64,000 bases of DNA from Microbacterium paraoxydans (GTDB taxonomy: Bacteria; Actinomycetota; Actinomycetes; Actinomycetales; Microbacteriaceae): NCBI RefSeq assembly GCF_018224615.1, contig NZ_JAGTUK010000001.1, positions 124,001 to 188,000 on the forward strand, read 5' to 3'. Shown in pieces: positions 1 through 7,871 of the stretch (within the stretch, counting starts at the first letter, position 1; every line of letters starts with the position of its first letter). The notes under the pieces are model-generated. The model was not told where the DNA came from and ran no database searches. It saw only the letters and a program-made list of their open reading frames with translations. Position numbers and translations under genes: made by a program.

Positions 1-1327
1 GGGGGAACGGGCACCCGCGACCGGTGCCGGCCGCTCGCACGCGACCACCTGACGCGGGCTTGGTGGGGAGCCGTCGACGGTTCACCTCCAGGCCCTCGTC
101 GAGCACGCGCAACCGCGGGTCGCTGAGCACGGCGATCGCGGCAGTGAGGCCCGCCACGACGAGCTTCTCGCCCGGGCAGCGGTGACCCGTGGCGACGTCG
201 GCCCCGCCCTGTGGGATGAACGTCTTGACGTCTTCGTGGTCGGTCACATCGGTGAAGCGCTCCGGTGCGAAGCGGTGCGGGTGCGCCCACGACTGCTCGT
301 CGGTGTCGGTGCCGAGGATGTCGAGCACCACGCGGCCGCCCTTCGGCACCCGCACGCCGTCGATCTCGATGTCGGTGAGGGCACGCCCGGGCAGCATTGG
401 CACGAACAACCCCGTGCGGCGCACCTCCTGCGCGAACATGGTCGCCAGCGGTCCGCCGACCAGGGCCCCGCGCTCCTCGGTCTCGGCCGCGATGCGGGCG
501 CGCCATTCGGGGCGGTCATGCAGCTCCTTGGCCGCGAACGCCACGAAGCGGGCGGCCGCGATCATCGGCCGGATGCTGTTCTGCAGCTCGATGCCGGCCG
601 TCTTCGCGGGGAGCAGCGCGCCGTCGGCGTCGCGGTGCCCGGCCCACAGCGAGAGCGCGGTGTCCTCCCCGGCGGTGAGCGAACCGTCGCGCACCGCCTC
701 GATCAGCCGCTGCGCGTGCCGGTCCGACCACACGCGGTTCAGCGTGGCGACGAGGTACTCCGGTGAGTAGGGAACGCCGAACCCGTCGACGATCTGGGCG
801 AGTCGCGCCGCCCAGCGCGTCTTGGCCGCCGCGGTGCCCGGCAGGCCCGCCCACCCCATGATGGCGCGGCCGAACGCGCCGACCGCGGCGTCGTAGGCAC
901 TGCGCGTGCCGCCGTCCAGCCAGGCGTCGCGCTCCCGCGCCCACTCCCGCTCGAGCCACGGCGTCAGCCGCGCGACCTGGCGGTCTTCGTAGGCGGCGGT
1001 CACGAAGGTCGCCTTGCGGTGCCGGTGCGCGGCGCCGTCGAGGCTGTGCACCGAACCGTGTCCGAACAGCGTCTCCTGCACGATCGCGGGCATGGCGCCG
1101 TGACGCGCGATGCGGCTCTCGTCATAGAACAGGTCGATGCCCTCGGCGCCGCGCACGAGGGCGGCTTCGTCGCCCAGCAGCCGCATCGGGGCTGACCGGG
1201 CGCCCGGGCGTGCGCGCCGCCAGATGCGCGCCCCGAAGTCGTAGCCGCGCGTGAGGAGGAACGGAGAGTCCTCGTGCGTGACCGCCTCGGCGGCGTGCGA
1301 GATCCGGGTGGTGAGTCGCTGAAGCAT
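1..1327 (-). CDS. CYP152-type cytochrome P450 (fatty-acid peroxygenase), 3' end cut by the window edge
   Basis: The protein resembles the CYP152 peroxygenases, which hydroxylate or decarboxylate fatty acids using hydrogen peroxide and need no redox partner. The N-terminus, LTRGYDFGARIWRR, resembles the CYP152 start. The I helix carries IRPMIAAARF with Arg253-Pro254 where ordinary P450s have the acid-alcohol pair; this Arg anchors the substrate carboxylate in the family. The haem loop reads FIPQGG...GHRCPGE with Cys384 as ligand. About 440 codons are visible with no stop before the edge. The last visible residues, RRLPTKPASGGRVR, match the family's C-terminal strand, so only a few residues should be missing. 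The start was chosen at the ATG six bases after a CAGGGT box. Hydroxylase versus decarboxylase activity cannot be told from sequence. Confidence 0.85.
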   Translation of the reverse strand, partial: MLQRLTTRISHAAEAVTHEDSPFLLTRGYDFGARIWRRARPGARSAPMRLLGDEAALVRGAEGIDLFYDESRIARHGAMPAIVQETLFGHGSVHSLDGAAHRHRKATFVTAAYEDRQVARLTPWLEREWARERDAWLDGGTRSAYDAAVGAFGRAIMGWAGLPGTAAAKTRWAARLAQIVDGFGVPYSPEYLVATLNRVWSDRHAQRLIEAVRDGSLTAGEDTALSLWAGHRDADGALLPAKTAGIELQNSIRPMIAAARFVAFAAKELHDRPEWRARIAAETEERGALVGGPLATMFAQEVRRTGLFVPMLPGRALTDIEIDGVRVPKGGRVVLDILGTDTDEQSWAHPHRFAPERFTDVTDHEDVKTFIPQGGADVATGHRCPGEKLVVAGLTAAIAVLSDPRLRVLDEGLEVNRRRLPTKPASGGRVRAAGTGRGCPFP

Positions 1328-1333
1328 GACTCG

Positions 1334-1339
1334 ACCCTG
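1334..1339 (-). promoter_or_regulatory. -10 box of the P450 gene, leaderless type
   Basis: CAGGGT read leftward is followed by six bases and then the ATG of the P450 gene. It departs from TANNNT at the first base. No -35 element is evident. Confidence 0.4.
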
Positions 1340-1471
1340 TCAGTGTCTGCGGGGGCCCTCCAGGGGGGAGCGTTCGACGGCCGACTGTGCTAGCGGGGTC
1401 GCGGCGGCCGTTGTCAAGCGCCTGTGCGCTCGGCCCCTCCCCCGTCACACTGGCGGCGGAACGGAGGAATC

Positions 1472-1909
1472 ATGGCCACCAACACCCGAGACCTGACGTG
1501 CACCACCGAGGACGTGTTCCGCGTGCTGGCGGACGGCTGGCTCTACCCGGCGTGGGTGGTCGGGGCCTCCCGCATGCGCGACGTGGATGCCGCATGGCCC
1601 GCCCCTGGCGCGCAGCTGCATCACTCCGTGGGCGTCTGGCCCGCGCTGCTCGACGACACGACCGAACTGCTGCAGTGGAACCCGCCGCATCGGGTGGTGA
1701 TGCGAGCGCGGGGGTGGCCGGTGGGCGAGGCGCAGGTCACGCTGCGGGCACGGTCGACCGCGACCGGCTGTCAGGTGCGCATCGACGAGGAGCCCGCGAA
1801 GGGCCCGGCGACGCTCCTCCCCCGTTTCCTGACCACGCCGATCCTGCGGTGGCGCAACGCGGAGACGCTGCATCGGCTGGCGTATCTGGCCGAGGGCCGC
1901 TCGCGCTGA
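1472..1909 (+). CDS. SRPBCC family (START-like) protein
   Basis: A 145-residue protein with the pattern of polyketide-cyclase/START-like SRPBCC proteins, small helix-grip folds that bind hydrophobic ligands. It opens with a short strand and the helix TTEDVFRVLADGWLYPAWV. The middle strands contain LLQWNPPHRVVMRARGWP, and it ends in a long helix, TTPILRWRNAETLHRLAYLA. The ATG at 1472 was chosen because GGAGG lies just upstream; an open frame extends further 5' but without such a site. It is divergent from the P450 gene, which may be coincidental. The ligand is unknown. Confidence 0.75.
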   Translation: MATNTRDLTCTTEDVFRVLADGWLYPAWVVGASRMRDVDAAWPAPGAQLHHSVGVWPALLDDTTELLQWNPPHRVVMRARGWPVGEAQVTLRARSTATGCQVRIDEEPAKGPATLLPRFLTTPILRWRNAETLHRLAYLAEGRSR

Positions 1910-1924
1910 GCCTCCCCGCGGAAC

Positions 1925-2746
1925 CTATGCCGCGGAGCGCATATAGTCCTCGGCGGCCTGCACCTGGGCCGGTGTGGGCCGCACGCCGGTGTAGAGCACG
2001 AACTGCTCCAGCGCCTGCAGAGTGGCGACCTCCGCTCCCGTGATGACGGTCTTGCCCGCGGCCCGCGCCGCGGCGATCAGCGGTGTCTCGGCGGGAAGCG
2101 CGACCACGTCGAACACCACGGCGGAGGCGGAGATCGCATCCTCGCTGAACGCGAGGGCGTGCTCCTCGTCCCCTCCGGCCATCCCGATCGGGGTCACGTT
2201 CACGAGCACGGCGGCCGTGGCGTCACCGGGTTCGGGTCGCCAGCCGAAGCCGTACAGCTCTGCCAGGGCGCGACCGCGGGCCTCGTTGCGGGCCACGATG
2301 GTGACGTCGGTGAAGCCGGCGTCGCGGAAGGCGGCGGCGGTCGCCTTGGCCATGCCGCCCGAGCCGCGCAGCAGCACGGAGGACCGCGGGTCGATGCCGC
2401 TGCGCTCGATGAGGCTCGCGATGGCCGAGTAGTCGGTGTTGTAGGCCGTGAGCACGCCGTCGTCGTTCACGATCGTGTTGACGGAGTCGATGGCGCTCGC
2501 GGAGGCATCCATCCGGTCGACCAGCGCGATGACGTCCTCTTTATAGGGCATGGAGATCGCGCACCCTCGGATGCCGAGCCCGCGGACGCCCGCGATCGCC
2601 TGCGCCAGATCGGTGGGCGCGAACGCCTTGTAGATCCAGTTGAGCCCCAGCGACTCGTACAGATGGTTGTGGAACCGGGTGCCGTTGTTGCTCGGCCGTG
2701 CGGACAGCGAGATGCACAGCGTCATGTCCTTGTTCAGCATCGTCAC
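1925..2746 (-). CDS. Shikimate 5-dehydrogenase-like protein (SdhL/HI0607 type)
   Basis: A 273-residue AroE-superfamily oxidoreductase. Its N-terminus, CISLSARPSNNGTRFHN, and the block GIRGCAISMPYKE match the HI0607/SdhL subclass rather than classical AroE. The catalytic pair is retained: Lys69 in MPYKE and Asp105 in AYNTDY. The Rossmann NADP loop is GSGGMAKA near residue 129. SdhL enzymes oxidise shikimate slowly, and their physiological substrate is unsettled. The usual AroE substrate serines are replaced by the ARPSNNG segment, so biosynthetic AroE is a less likely role. The GTG at 2746 was preferred over the ATG at 2740 because it lies six bases after a TAGCCT -10 box. Confidence 0.8.
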   Translation of the reverse strand: MTMLNKDMTLCISLSARPSNNGTRFHNHLYESLGLNWIYKAFAPTDLAQAIAGVRGLGIRGCAISMPYKEDVIALVDRMDASASAIDSVNTIVNDDGVLTAYNTDYSAIASLIERSGIDPRSSVLLRGSGGMAKATAAAFRDAGFTDVTIVARNEARGRALAELYGFGWRPEPGDATAAVLVNVTPIGMAGGDEEHALAFSEDAISASAVVFDVVALPAETPLIAAARAAGKTVITGAEVATLQALEQFVLYTGVRPTPAQVQAAEDYMRSAA

Positions 2747-2752
2747 CGCATC

Positions 2753-2758
2753 AGGCTA
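2753..2758 (-). promoter_or_regulatory. -10 box of the shikimate-dehydrogenase-like gene, leaderless type
   Basis: TAGCCT on the minus strand, six bases, then GTG. No clear -35 is seen. The spacing supports the GTG start. Confidence 0.5.
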
Positions 2759-2895
2759 CTCGCGGCGGGGTCCGTGGCGGGAACGGCCGCACTCCCCTAT
2801 GGTGAAGGTGCATGCACAGGGGATTGATCGTCTCCGTCTCACCCCAGGAGACGGACGGCCCACCCCAGGGGCACGACGATCCGTGTATGCGATTG

Positions 2896-2942
2896 GGCCC
2901 TCTCGAGTAGTTCAGTCCCCAATGGGCTACTCGAGGGGGCCG
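2896..2942. other. Long hairpin, terminator-like without a T-tract
   Basis: The arms at 2896-2910 and 2928-2942 pair over 15 bases with one G-T wobble around a 17-base loop. It lies in a divergent intergenic region, so it is not placed to end either flanking gene. An attenuator or small-RNA terminator is possible. Confidence 0.5.
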
Positions 2943-2975
2943 CTATCGTTCATTCTCCCACCGATTTTCGGATTT

Positions 2976-2993
2976 GTCCCCCAAAAGGGGGAC
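2976..2993. promoter_or_regulatory. Perfect palindrome GTCCCCCAAAAGGGGGAC, possible operator
   Basis: A perfect 18-bp inverted repeat with an AAAA centre. It is followed seven bases later by CCCAAAAGGG, the same core again, and then by TAGGCT, a possible -10. The arrangement suggests a repressor or activator site, or an RNA hairpin, upstream of the cold-shock gene. The binding factor is unknown. Confidence 0.4.
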
Positions 2994-3248
2994 ACGGAGG
3001 CCCAAAAGGGGTTAGGCTGTCTCTGACGCACCCTCCGGTCGTCTTCGGCCCTCATCGCTCCCCCCGCGGTGAGGGCCACACCATTTTCCGGGCACCGTCT
3101 CCCCCTCGCCCGCGGCGTGCGCGTGACGCTCGTGCAACATTTGGATTACCTTCTTGCCTCTCCTGTTGCCGCCGGGGTCGCCTCCACTAGCGTTAGCGAT
3201 GTCGGTGCACCCCTGCGTCGGCTTCTAGATCAGCAGAACAGGCAGTAC

Positions 3249-3455
3249 ATGAGCACCCAGGGCACGGTCAAGTGGTTCAACTCGGAGAAGGGCTTCGGCT
3301 TCATCTCCCCCGACGACGGAGGCGCTGACGTCTTCGCGCACTACTCCGCCATCCAGTCATCCGGCTACCGGTCTCTCGACGAGAACCAGCGAGTCGAGTT
3401 CGATGTGGCGCAGGGCCCGAAGGGCCTGCAGGCAGAGAACATCCGCCCGCTCTGA
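3249..3455 (+). CDS. Cold-shock protein (CspA family)
   Basis: A 68-residue single-domain cold-shock protein that binds single-stranded nucleic acid and melts RNA structure. Both RNA-binding motifs are present: KGFGFI (RNP1) and VFAHYS (RNP2, usually VFVH[FY]S). It begins [18 protein letters not shown] as is typical. The length is normal for the family. The mRNA may have a long structured leader, as many csp genes do. A strong bidirectional terminator follows immediately. Confidence 0.95.
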   Translation: MSTQGTVKWFNSEKGFGFISPDDGGADVFAHYSAIQSSGYRSLDENQRVEFDVAQGPKGLQAENIRPL

Positions 3456-3469
3456 CGCGGACGACACCG

Positions 3470-3525
3470 GGACTCCCCGTCTGAAGAACGCACTCGAGCG
3501 TCCTTTCGACGGGGAGTTCCGTTTT
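3470..3525. terminator. Bidirectional intrinsic terminator between csp and the HAD gene
   Basis: GGACTCCCCGTC at 3470-3481 pairs with GACGGGGAGTTCC at 3508-3520, and GTTTT follows. It separates convergent genes and can serve both. Confidence 0.8.
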
Positions 3526-3545
3526 CTGCGGCAGTGAGGGAGCGC

Positions 3546-4211
3546 TCAGCTCAGCAGCAGGGCGCGCAACTCGTCGACCGAGGCGACGCGGAACGCCGCG
3601 TCGTCCCCTTCGTGCGGGTCGCTGAACCCCCACTCGACGAAGATCACGGGCACGCCGTTGGCCTTCCCGCCCTCCACGTCGTGATGGCGGTCGCCCACGA
3701 GCACCGGCCGTGAGACGTCGGTGCCCAGCGCCTCCAGCCGGCGCAGGGCCTCGGCGACGATGTCGGTCTTCGATGCGAGCGTCGCCTCATCCGGCGTGGC
3801 CCCGACGGTGGTGAGGAACGCGGGACGCAGGCCGAAGTAGTCGACCAGCGCATCCACCTGGTTCTCCGGCTTCGAGCTGGCGGTCGCCTGCGGCACCCCC
3901 GCGGCGTGCAGATCGTGGATGAGCTCCGCCACTCCCGGGTACGTGCGCACGTCGGTCGTGTAGCCGTCTGCCTTGCCGAGTGTGCGGTAGAACGCCACGG
4001 CCTCCGCCGACTCCTCCGGGGTCATGCCGGCCTGGTCCTGGAACGACTGGAACATGGGCGGCCCGATCCAGTGCACCAGTTCCTCGCGCGTCGGGGCCGG
4101 ACGGCCGAAGTGCGTGAGGGCGACGTGCAGCCGGCGGAGGATGCCGACCGAGGCGTCGACGATCGTGCCGTCGACGTCCCAGAGCACGCAGGAGTAAGGG
4201 AAGGGGGCCAT
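3546..4211 (-). CDS. HAD family hydrolase (phosphoglycolate-phosphatase-like)
   Basis: A 221-residue HAD phosphatase. Motif I is DVDGTIVD (nucleophile Asp near residue 11). Motif II falls in ATASSKPENQ, which also supplies a basic residue, and motif IV is LVGDRHHDVEGGKANG. A helical cap lies between motifs I and II, as in the Gph/PGMB class. The substrate is probably a small phosphorylated metabolite such as phosphoglycolate, but this is inferred from the family. The ATG at 4211 directly follows TAGGCT plus six bases. Upstream extensions of the frame lack any initiation signal. Confidence 0.85.
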   Translation of the reverse strand: MAPFPYSCVLWDVDGTIVDASVGILRRLHVALTHFGRPAPTREELVHWIGPPMFQSFQDQAGMTPEESAEAVAFYRTLGKADGYTTDVRTYPGVAELIHDLHAAGVPQATASSKPENQVDALVDYFGLRPAFLTTVGATPDEATLASKTDIVAEALRRLEALGTDVSRPVLVGDRHHDVEGGKANGVPVIFVEWGFSDPHEGDDAAFRVASVDELRALLLS

Positions 4212-4218
4212 GCCCTCC

Positions 4219-4224
4219 AGCCTA
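4219..4224 (-). promoter_or_regulatory. -10 box of the HAD gene, leaderless type
   Basis: TAGGCT then GGAGGGC around the ATG at 4211, with transcription expected to begin at or next to the start codon. argG at 27504 has nearly the same sequence, TAGACTGGAGGGCATG. Confidence 0.5.
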
Positions 4225-4304
4225 TGGGCTCGCGGACGCCTGACCGCCTGCTCTGCACAGGTGTGCAGAACCAACGAGGCATCGCCGCCCGGTGAGGGGG
4301 AGCG

Positions 4305-5000
4305 TCAGAAGAGCCGGGGGATGCCCGACTCGATGCCCTTCATGTCGTCGTAGTCGAGCACGAGGCAGCGGATGCCGCGGTCTTCGGCGAGCACGCGCGC
4401 CTGGGGCTTGATCTCCTGCGCGGCGAACACGCCCTGCACGGGGGAGAGGTGCGGGTCGCGGCCGAGCAGCTCCAGGTAGCGCGTCAGCTGCTCCACACCG
4501 TCGATGTCACCGCGGCGCTTGACCTCCACGGCGATCGCGGCACCGTCGGCGTCCCGCACCAGCAGGTCGACCGGACCGATCGCCGTCGGGTACTCGCGCC
4601 GCACCAGCGTCGCGCCCTCGGAGATGCGCTCCACCTGCTCGGCGAGCAGGCGCTGCAGGTCGGCCTCGACGCCGTCCTTCTGCAGCCCGGGGTCGAGGCC
4701 GAGCTCGTGCTGCGAGTCGTGGATGATCTCGTAGATCTGCACACGCAGCGCGTCACCCGTCTTCTTGTGCGTCACGCGCCACACCTCGACGACGCCGGCA
4801 CTCGCCTCCTCCTCGCCGGGCTCCTCGGTGGCGAGCGAGCACGGCGGGCTCATCCAGTTCAGGGGCTTGTAACTGCCCCCGTCGGAGTGCACGAGCAGAC
4901 TCCCGTCGCCCTTGTGCACGAGCAGACGCGTGGCGAGGGGGAGATGGGCGTTGAGCCGACCGGAGTAGTCGACCGAGCAGCGGGCGATGACGAGACGCAC
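4305..5000 (-). CDS. nucS: Mismatch-specific endonuclease NucS (EndoMS)
   Basis: A 231-residue protein matching actinobacterial NucS, which performs non-canonical mismatch repair by cutting both strands at mismatches in species lacking MutS/MutL. The N-terminal DNA-binding and dimerisation half begins [16 protein letters not shown]. The C-terminal RecB-like nuclease core carries Asp145 and the EVK triad with Glu159 and Lys161. The last residues, GIPRLF, match the beta-clamp-binding tail RLF. Length is normal. The GTG start at 5000 lies exactly six bases after TAGGCT, suggesting a leaderless message. Confidence 0.95.
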   Translation of the reverse strand: MRLVIARCSVDYSGRLNAHLPLATRLLVHKGDGSLLVHSDGGSYKPLNWMSPPCSLATEEPGEEEASAGVVEVWRVTHKKTGDALRVQIYEIIHDSQHELGLDPGLQKDGVEADLQRLLAEQVERISEGATLVRREYPTAIGPVDLLVRDADGAAIAVEVKRRGDIDGVEQLTRYLELLGRDPHLSPVQGVFAAQEIKPQARVLAEDRGIRCLVLDYDDMKGIESGIPRLF

Positions 5001-5006
5001 CCGACG

Positions 5007-5012
5007 AGCCTA
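5007..5012 (-). promoter_or_regulatory. -10 box of nucS, leaderless type
   Basis: TAGGCT on the minus strand, six bases, then GTG. This spacing fixes the nucS start. Confidence 0.55.
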
Positions 5013-5039
5013 CTTCGTCGACGGCCGTCGCTCGTCCGC

Positions 5040-5897
5040 TCAGAGGATCGAGCCGAGCGCGTCGAACAGCCCCAGCTCGGTTGCCGCCGACCGCGCGATC
5101 AGGAAGCCGAGGATGCCGATGATCCACGCCGTGTTCTCGGCTCCCGTGCGCTCCATCCAGGCGGCGAAGCGCTCGAGCGGGCGCTGCACGAGCGGCGCGG
5201 CGACGAGCCGCAGCACCAGGAGGACGAGCGCCGGGGCGATCATGAGCGCGCAGTAGGCGACCAGCGCGAGCACGCGGAACGGCGCGTCCACACCGGCGTC
5301 AGCGAGCATGGTCATGGCGACGAGGTAGGGGAGCATCGTGGCGACCTCGACCAGACCGGCAGCGATCGCGACCGCCATCACCGCCAGCCCCCGGGTGCGC
5401 GGGTCGAGCAGTCGCTCGCGCCACCGCGTGAGGCGCCCGGGGCGGGCCGGTGCGCGTCCGGCGGGCGTGGTTTCCGGGCGTTCGAGCGCCGAGTGCGCGG
5501 CCGGGTCCGGTGTGCTCGCTCCGGACGGCGTGACCGGGGTGACTCGCGCGGGCGGCCGCTCGGCGTCGCCGTCCGCCGCGGGTTTCGACGTCGGCATCAC
5601 GAACGCGGTGATCAGCAGCGCCGCGCCCACCAGCAGTCGCGTGACCATCCCCGCCGGCGATCCCAGGAAGTCGGAGGCGACGTCCGCCAGATTCACGAGG
5701 CCCCACAGGAACAGCAGCCCGACCACGAGGTAGAACGCGGCGATCGTCACCAGGTAGAGCACGATGCGGCCGCCCCGCACACGTCCGGGGTGCAGCAGCA
5801 GGAACACCGGGATCAGCAGGGTGCCGACGCTGAGACCGTCGATGAGCGCCAGCACCGCGAGCGACAGGGGGAGGGGGAGTCCGCCGAAGAGTTCCAT
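5040..5897 (-). CDS. GAP/Sap family membrane protein
   Basis: A 285-residue integral membrane protein of the GAP family, related to mycobacterial Sap proteins implicated in glycolipid export. It starts MELFGGLPLPLSLAVLALID and has three hydrophobic segments in the first 100 residues. A hydrophilic Pro/Ala-rich linker follows (about 105-155), then three more segments. The conserved N-terminal motif ALIDGLSVGTLLIPVFLLL is typical. The substrate is not known. It is divergent from the two-component system. The ATG at 5897 begins the conserved region; the frame extends upstream without family-like sequence. Confidence 0.7.
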   Translation of the reverse strand: MELFGGLPLPLSLAVLALIDGLSVGTLLIPVFLLLHPGRVRGGRIVLYLVTIAAFYLVVGLLFLWGLVNLADVASDFLGSPAGMVTRLLVGAALLITAFVMPTSKPAADGDAERPPARVTPVTPSGASTPDPAAHSALERPETTPAGRAPARPGRLTRWRERLLDPRTRGLAVMAVAIAAGLVEVATMLPYLVAMTMLADAGVDAPFRVLALVAYCALMIAPALVLLVLRLVAAPLVQRPLERFAAWMERTGAENTAWIIGILGFLIARSAATELGLFDALGSIL

Positions 5898-6012
5898 GGC
5901 TCCACCGTCGCGGGTGCCGCGTCGGCGCGGATCGGGCGAAAGTCCCGGTCGTCTCGCGCTCCTCATCCCTTCGTCGGATGCGGCCCCCGCGTGGTCGTGG
6001 TTGCATGAGGGC

Positions 6013-7221
6013 ATGCGCGAACCGGGCGAGGGCGGTCTCGGCGCCCGGTACCGGCGTCACCGCTGGTGGGTGGACCCGCTCGGCGCCCTGCTGCTCACCG
6101 TGGTGATGGCCGCCTTCGGGTTCCATGGGCTCTGGGGACCGTTCTCGATGCTGCCCGACGACGTGTCGCCGTGGTGGGCGCTCGTGCTCACGGTCCCGGC
6201 GTGCGTGCTCTCGCTCGGCAAGACACGGCACCCCTGGACCGTCCTGGTGCTCGTCGCCGTGCTGTTCCTCGCCGACCTGCTCACCGTCGGCGGCATCGGC
6301 ACGCTCGTCGTGCTGCTCGACGTGCTGTGGACGGCCGCGTTCCTCGCCGGCCCGCGCGGACGCCGTGTCATCCTGGCGGCCCTGGGCGTCGCCACCGTGG
6401 CGCTGTTCCTGGCGGCGCTGCTCGTCTCCCGCGTCGAGGTGCCCGTGGCCGTGCTGTTCGCGGTGCAGTTCGGGGCGATCTTCGGCACCGACTATTGGTG
6501 GGCGGTCGCGGTCTCCCAGGCGCACGAGCTCGCGGAGCTGCACCGGCAGCGAGCGGAGGACGCGGCGGCCGAAGCCGAGCGCGACCGCACCGAGGCTGTG
6601 CAGCGCGAACGCGAGGCGATGGCGCGGGAACTGCACGACGTGGTCGCGGGGCACGTGCTGGCGATGGCGATCCGCGCGGAGGCCGCGCTCTCGGCACCCG
6701 CTGAGCGGTCAGACGATCGGGCGGCGCTGCGGGCCGTGCGTGACGCGGGGCTCGACGCCCATGGGGCGCTGCGGTCGATGATCACGGTGCTGCGCCGCGG
6801 CGGCGGGCCGCTCGTGCCCACGCCCAGCTGGACCGACCTCGAGGGCATCGTGCACGAGGCGCGGTTGTCCGGGCTGTCCGTGCGGCTCGACGCGGCCGAC
6901 CGGGCAGAGCTGGGGGACCTCGGCGGTGGCGGTGAGCAGGCGATCGTCCGGGTCGTGCGGGAGGCACTCGGCAACTGCGTACGGCACGCGGGCGGTGCCG
7001 AGGTCGCGGTGGAGATCGGACGCTCCGGCGATGAGACGCGGGTGCGCGTGCGGTCGCACGGCGGGGTGGCCGCGGTCGGCACGGCCCGGCACGACGGCGA
7101 CGGCTGGGGTCTGCAACTGTTGCGCGAGCGGGTGGTGGCGCTGGGGGGCGTGTTCCACGCGGGACCGCAGGACGACGGCTGGACCGTGGAGGCGCGGCTG
7201 CCGGCGGGGGCCCGGTCGTGA
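6013..7221 (+). CDS. Two-component sensor histidine kinase (NarL-system type, HisKA_3)
   Basis: A 402-residue membrane kinase. Several hydrophobic segments fill residues 20-165 with no large extracellular domain, so it may sense the membrane or an intramembrane ligand. A short coiled linker rich in Glu and Arg leads to the HisKA_3 box MARELHDVVAGH with phospho-acceptor His208. The HATPase domain has the N box EALGNCVRHAGG and the G box GDGWGLQLLRERV. Its stop overlaps the regulator start (GTGA), so the pair is translationally coupled. The ATG at 6013 is preferred, but the initiation context is weak. Confidence 0.88.
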   Translation: MREPGEGGLGARYRRHRWWVDPLGALLLTVVMAAFGFHGLWGPFSMLPDDVSPWWALVLTVPACVLSLGKTRHPWTVLVLVAVLFLADLLTVGGIGTLVVLLDVLWTAAFLAGPRGRRVILAALGVATVALFLAALLVSRVEVPVAVLFAVQFGAIFGTDYWWAVAVSQAHELAELHRQRAEDAAAEAERDRTEAVQREREAMARELHDVVAGHVLAMAIRAEAALSAPAERSDDRAALRAVRDAGLDAHGALRSMITVLRRGGGPLVPTPSWTDLEGIVHEARLSGLSVRLDAADRAELGDLGGGGEQAIVRVVREALGNCVRHAGGAEVAVEIGRSGDETRVRVRSHGGVAAVGTARHDGDGWGLQLLRERVVALGGVFHAGPQDDGWTVEARLPAGARS

Positions 7222-7868
7222 GCGCCCCCACGGTGCTGCTGGCGGACGACCACGGGGCCATCCGCGCGGGACTGCGGATCATGCTCGAGACGCACGACAT
7301 CGTGGTGGTGGGCGAGGCGGCCGACGGCGATGTGGCCGTGCGCAACGCAGCGGCCCTCCGCCCCGACGTCGTGCTGATGGATCTGCGTATGCCGGGGCGG
7401 GACGGCGTCTCGGCCACGAAGGAGATCGTCGATCGGGGTCTCTCGGACGTGCTGGTGCTCACGAGTTTCGACGAGGACGAGCTCGTGCTCGCGGCGATTC
7501 GCGCCGGGGCGGTGGGGTTCCTGCTGAAGACGGCGGACGCGCCCACCCTGGTGCACGCGGTGCGCGCGGTCGCGGCGGGGGAGGGCGCGCTCGATCCCCG
7601 CGTGACCCGTCGTGCGCTCGCCGCCGTGGCCGAGGCCGCCTCCGACCCGTCGCCCTCGACCTCGGCCCCGCCCGTGCTGGACGAGCTCACCGCGCGCGAG
7701 CGGGAAGTGCTCGACGGGATCCTGCAGGGCTGGTCGAACGCCCAGCTCGCCGCCCGCCTGCGCATCTCGGTGCCGACCGTGAAGACGCACGTGTCGAACG
7801 TGCTCGCGAAGCTGGGCGCCCGCAGTCGTTCGCACGCGGCCGCGCTCGTGCGGTCGCGCGACGACTGA
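7218..7868 (+). CDS. LuxR/NarL-family response regulator
   Basis: A 216-residue regulator and the partner of the kinase immediately upstream (4-base GTGA overlap). The receiver domain has the acidic pair in LLADDH, phospho-acceptor Asp55 in VLMDLRMPG, and Lys in FLLKTAD. A linker leads to a LuxR-type helix-turn-helix, LTAREREVLDGI...ISVPTVKTHVSNVLAKL. It likely regulates nearby transport or envelope genes, but no target site can be assigned. Confidence 0.92.
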   Translation: MSAPTVLLADDHGAIRAGLRIMLETHDIVVVGEAADGDVAVRNAAALRPDVVLMDLRMPGRDGVSATKEIVDRGLSDVLVLTSFDEDELVLAAIRAGAVGFLLKTADAPTLVHAVRAVAAGEGALDPRVTRRALAAVAEAASDPSPSTSAPPVLDELTAREREVLDGILQGWSNAQLAARLRISVPTVKTHVSNVLAKLGARSRSHAAALVRSRDD

Positions 7869-7871
7869 GGC

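Larger units (their letters stand above)
2747..3248. other. 502-bp hairpin-rich gap upstream of the cold-shock gene
   Basis: No convincing gene is seen here. The region holds a hairpin with arms at 2829-2835 and 2847-2853, a long near-perfect hairpin at 2896-2942, and a perfect G/C-armed palindrome at 2976-2993. A second CCCAAAAGGG follows at 3001-3010. A possible rightward -10, TATGGT at 2798, precedes a 32-codon reading frame (2812-2910) that ends inside the long hairpin; it resembles no known peptide. Two candidate promoters for the cold-shock gene are TAGGCT near 3014 and TTGCCG-N16-TAGCGT at 3166-3193. The first would give a leader of about 225 bases. Confidence 0.5.

Noticed and set aside
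4449..6008. A plus-strand frame of about 520 codons opposite nucS and the GAP gene
   Set aside because: It is His/Arg/Gln-rich shadow sequence with no homology-like pattern, while both genes beneath are convincing.
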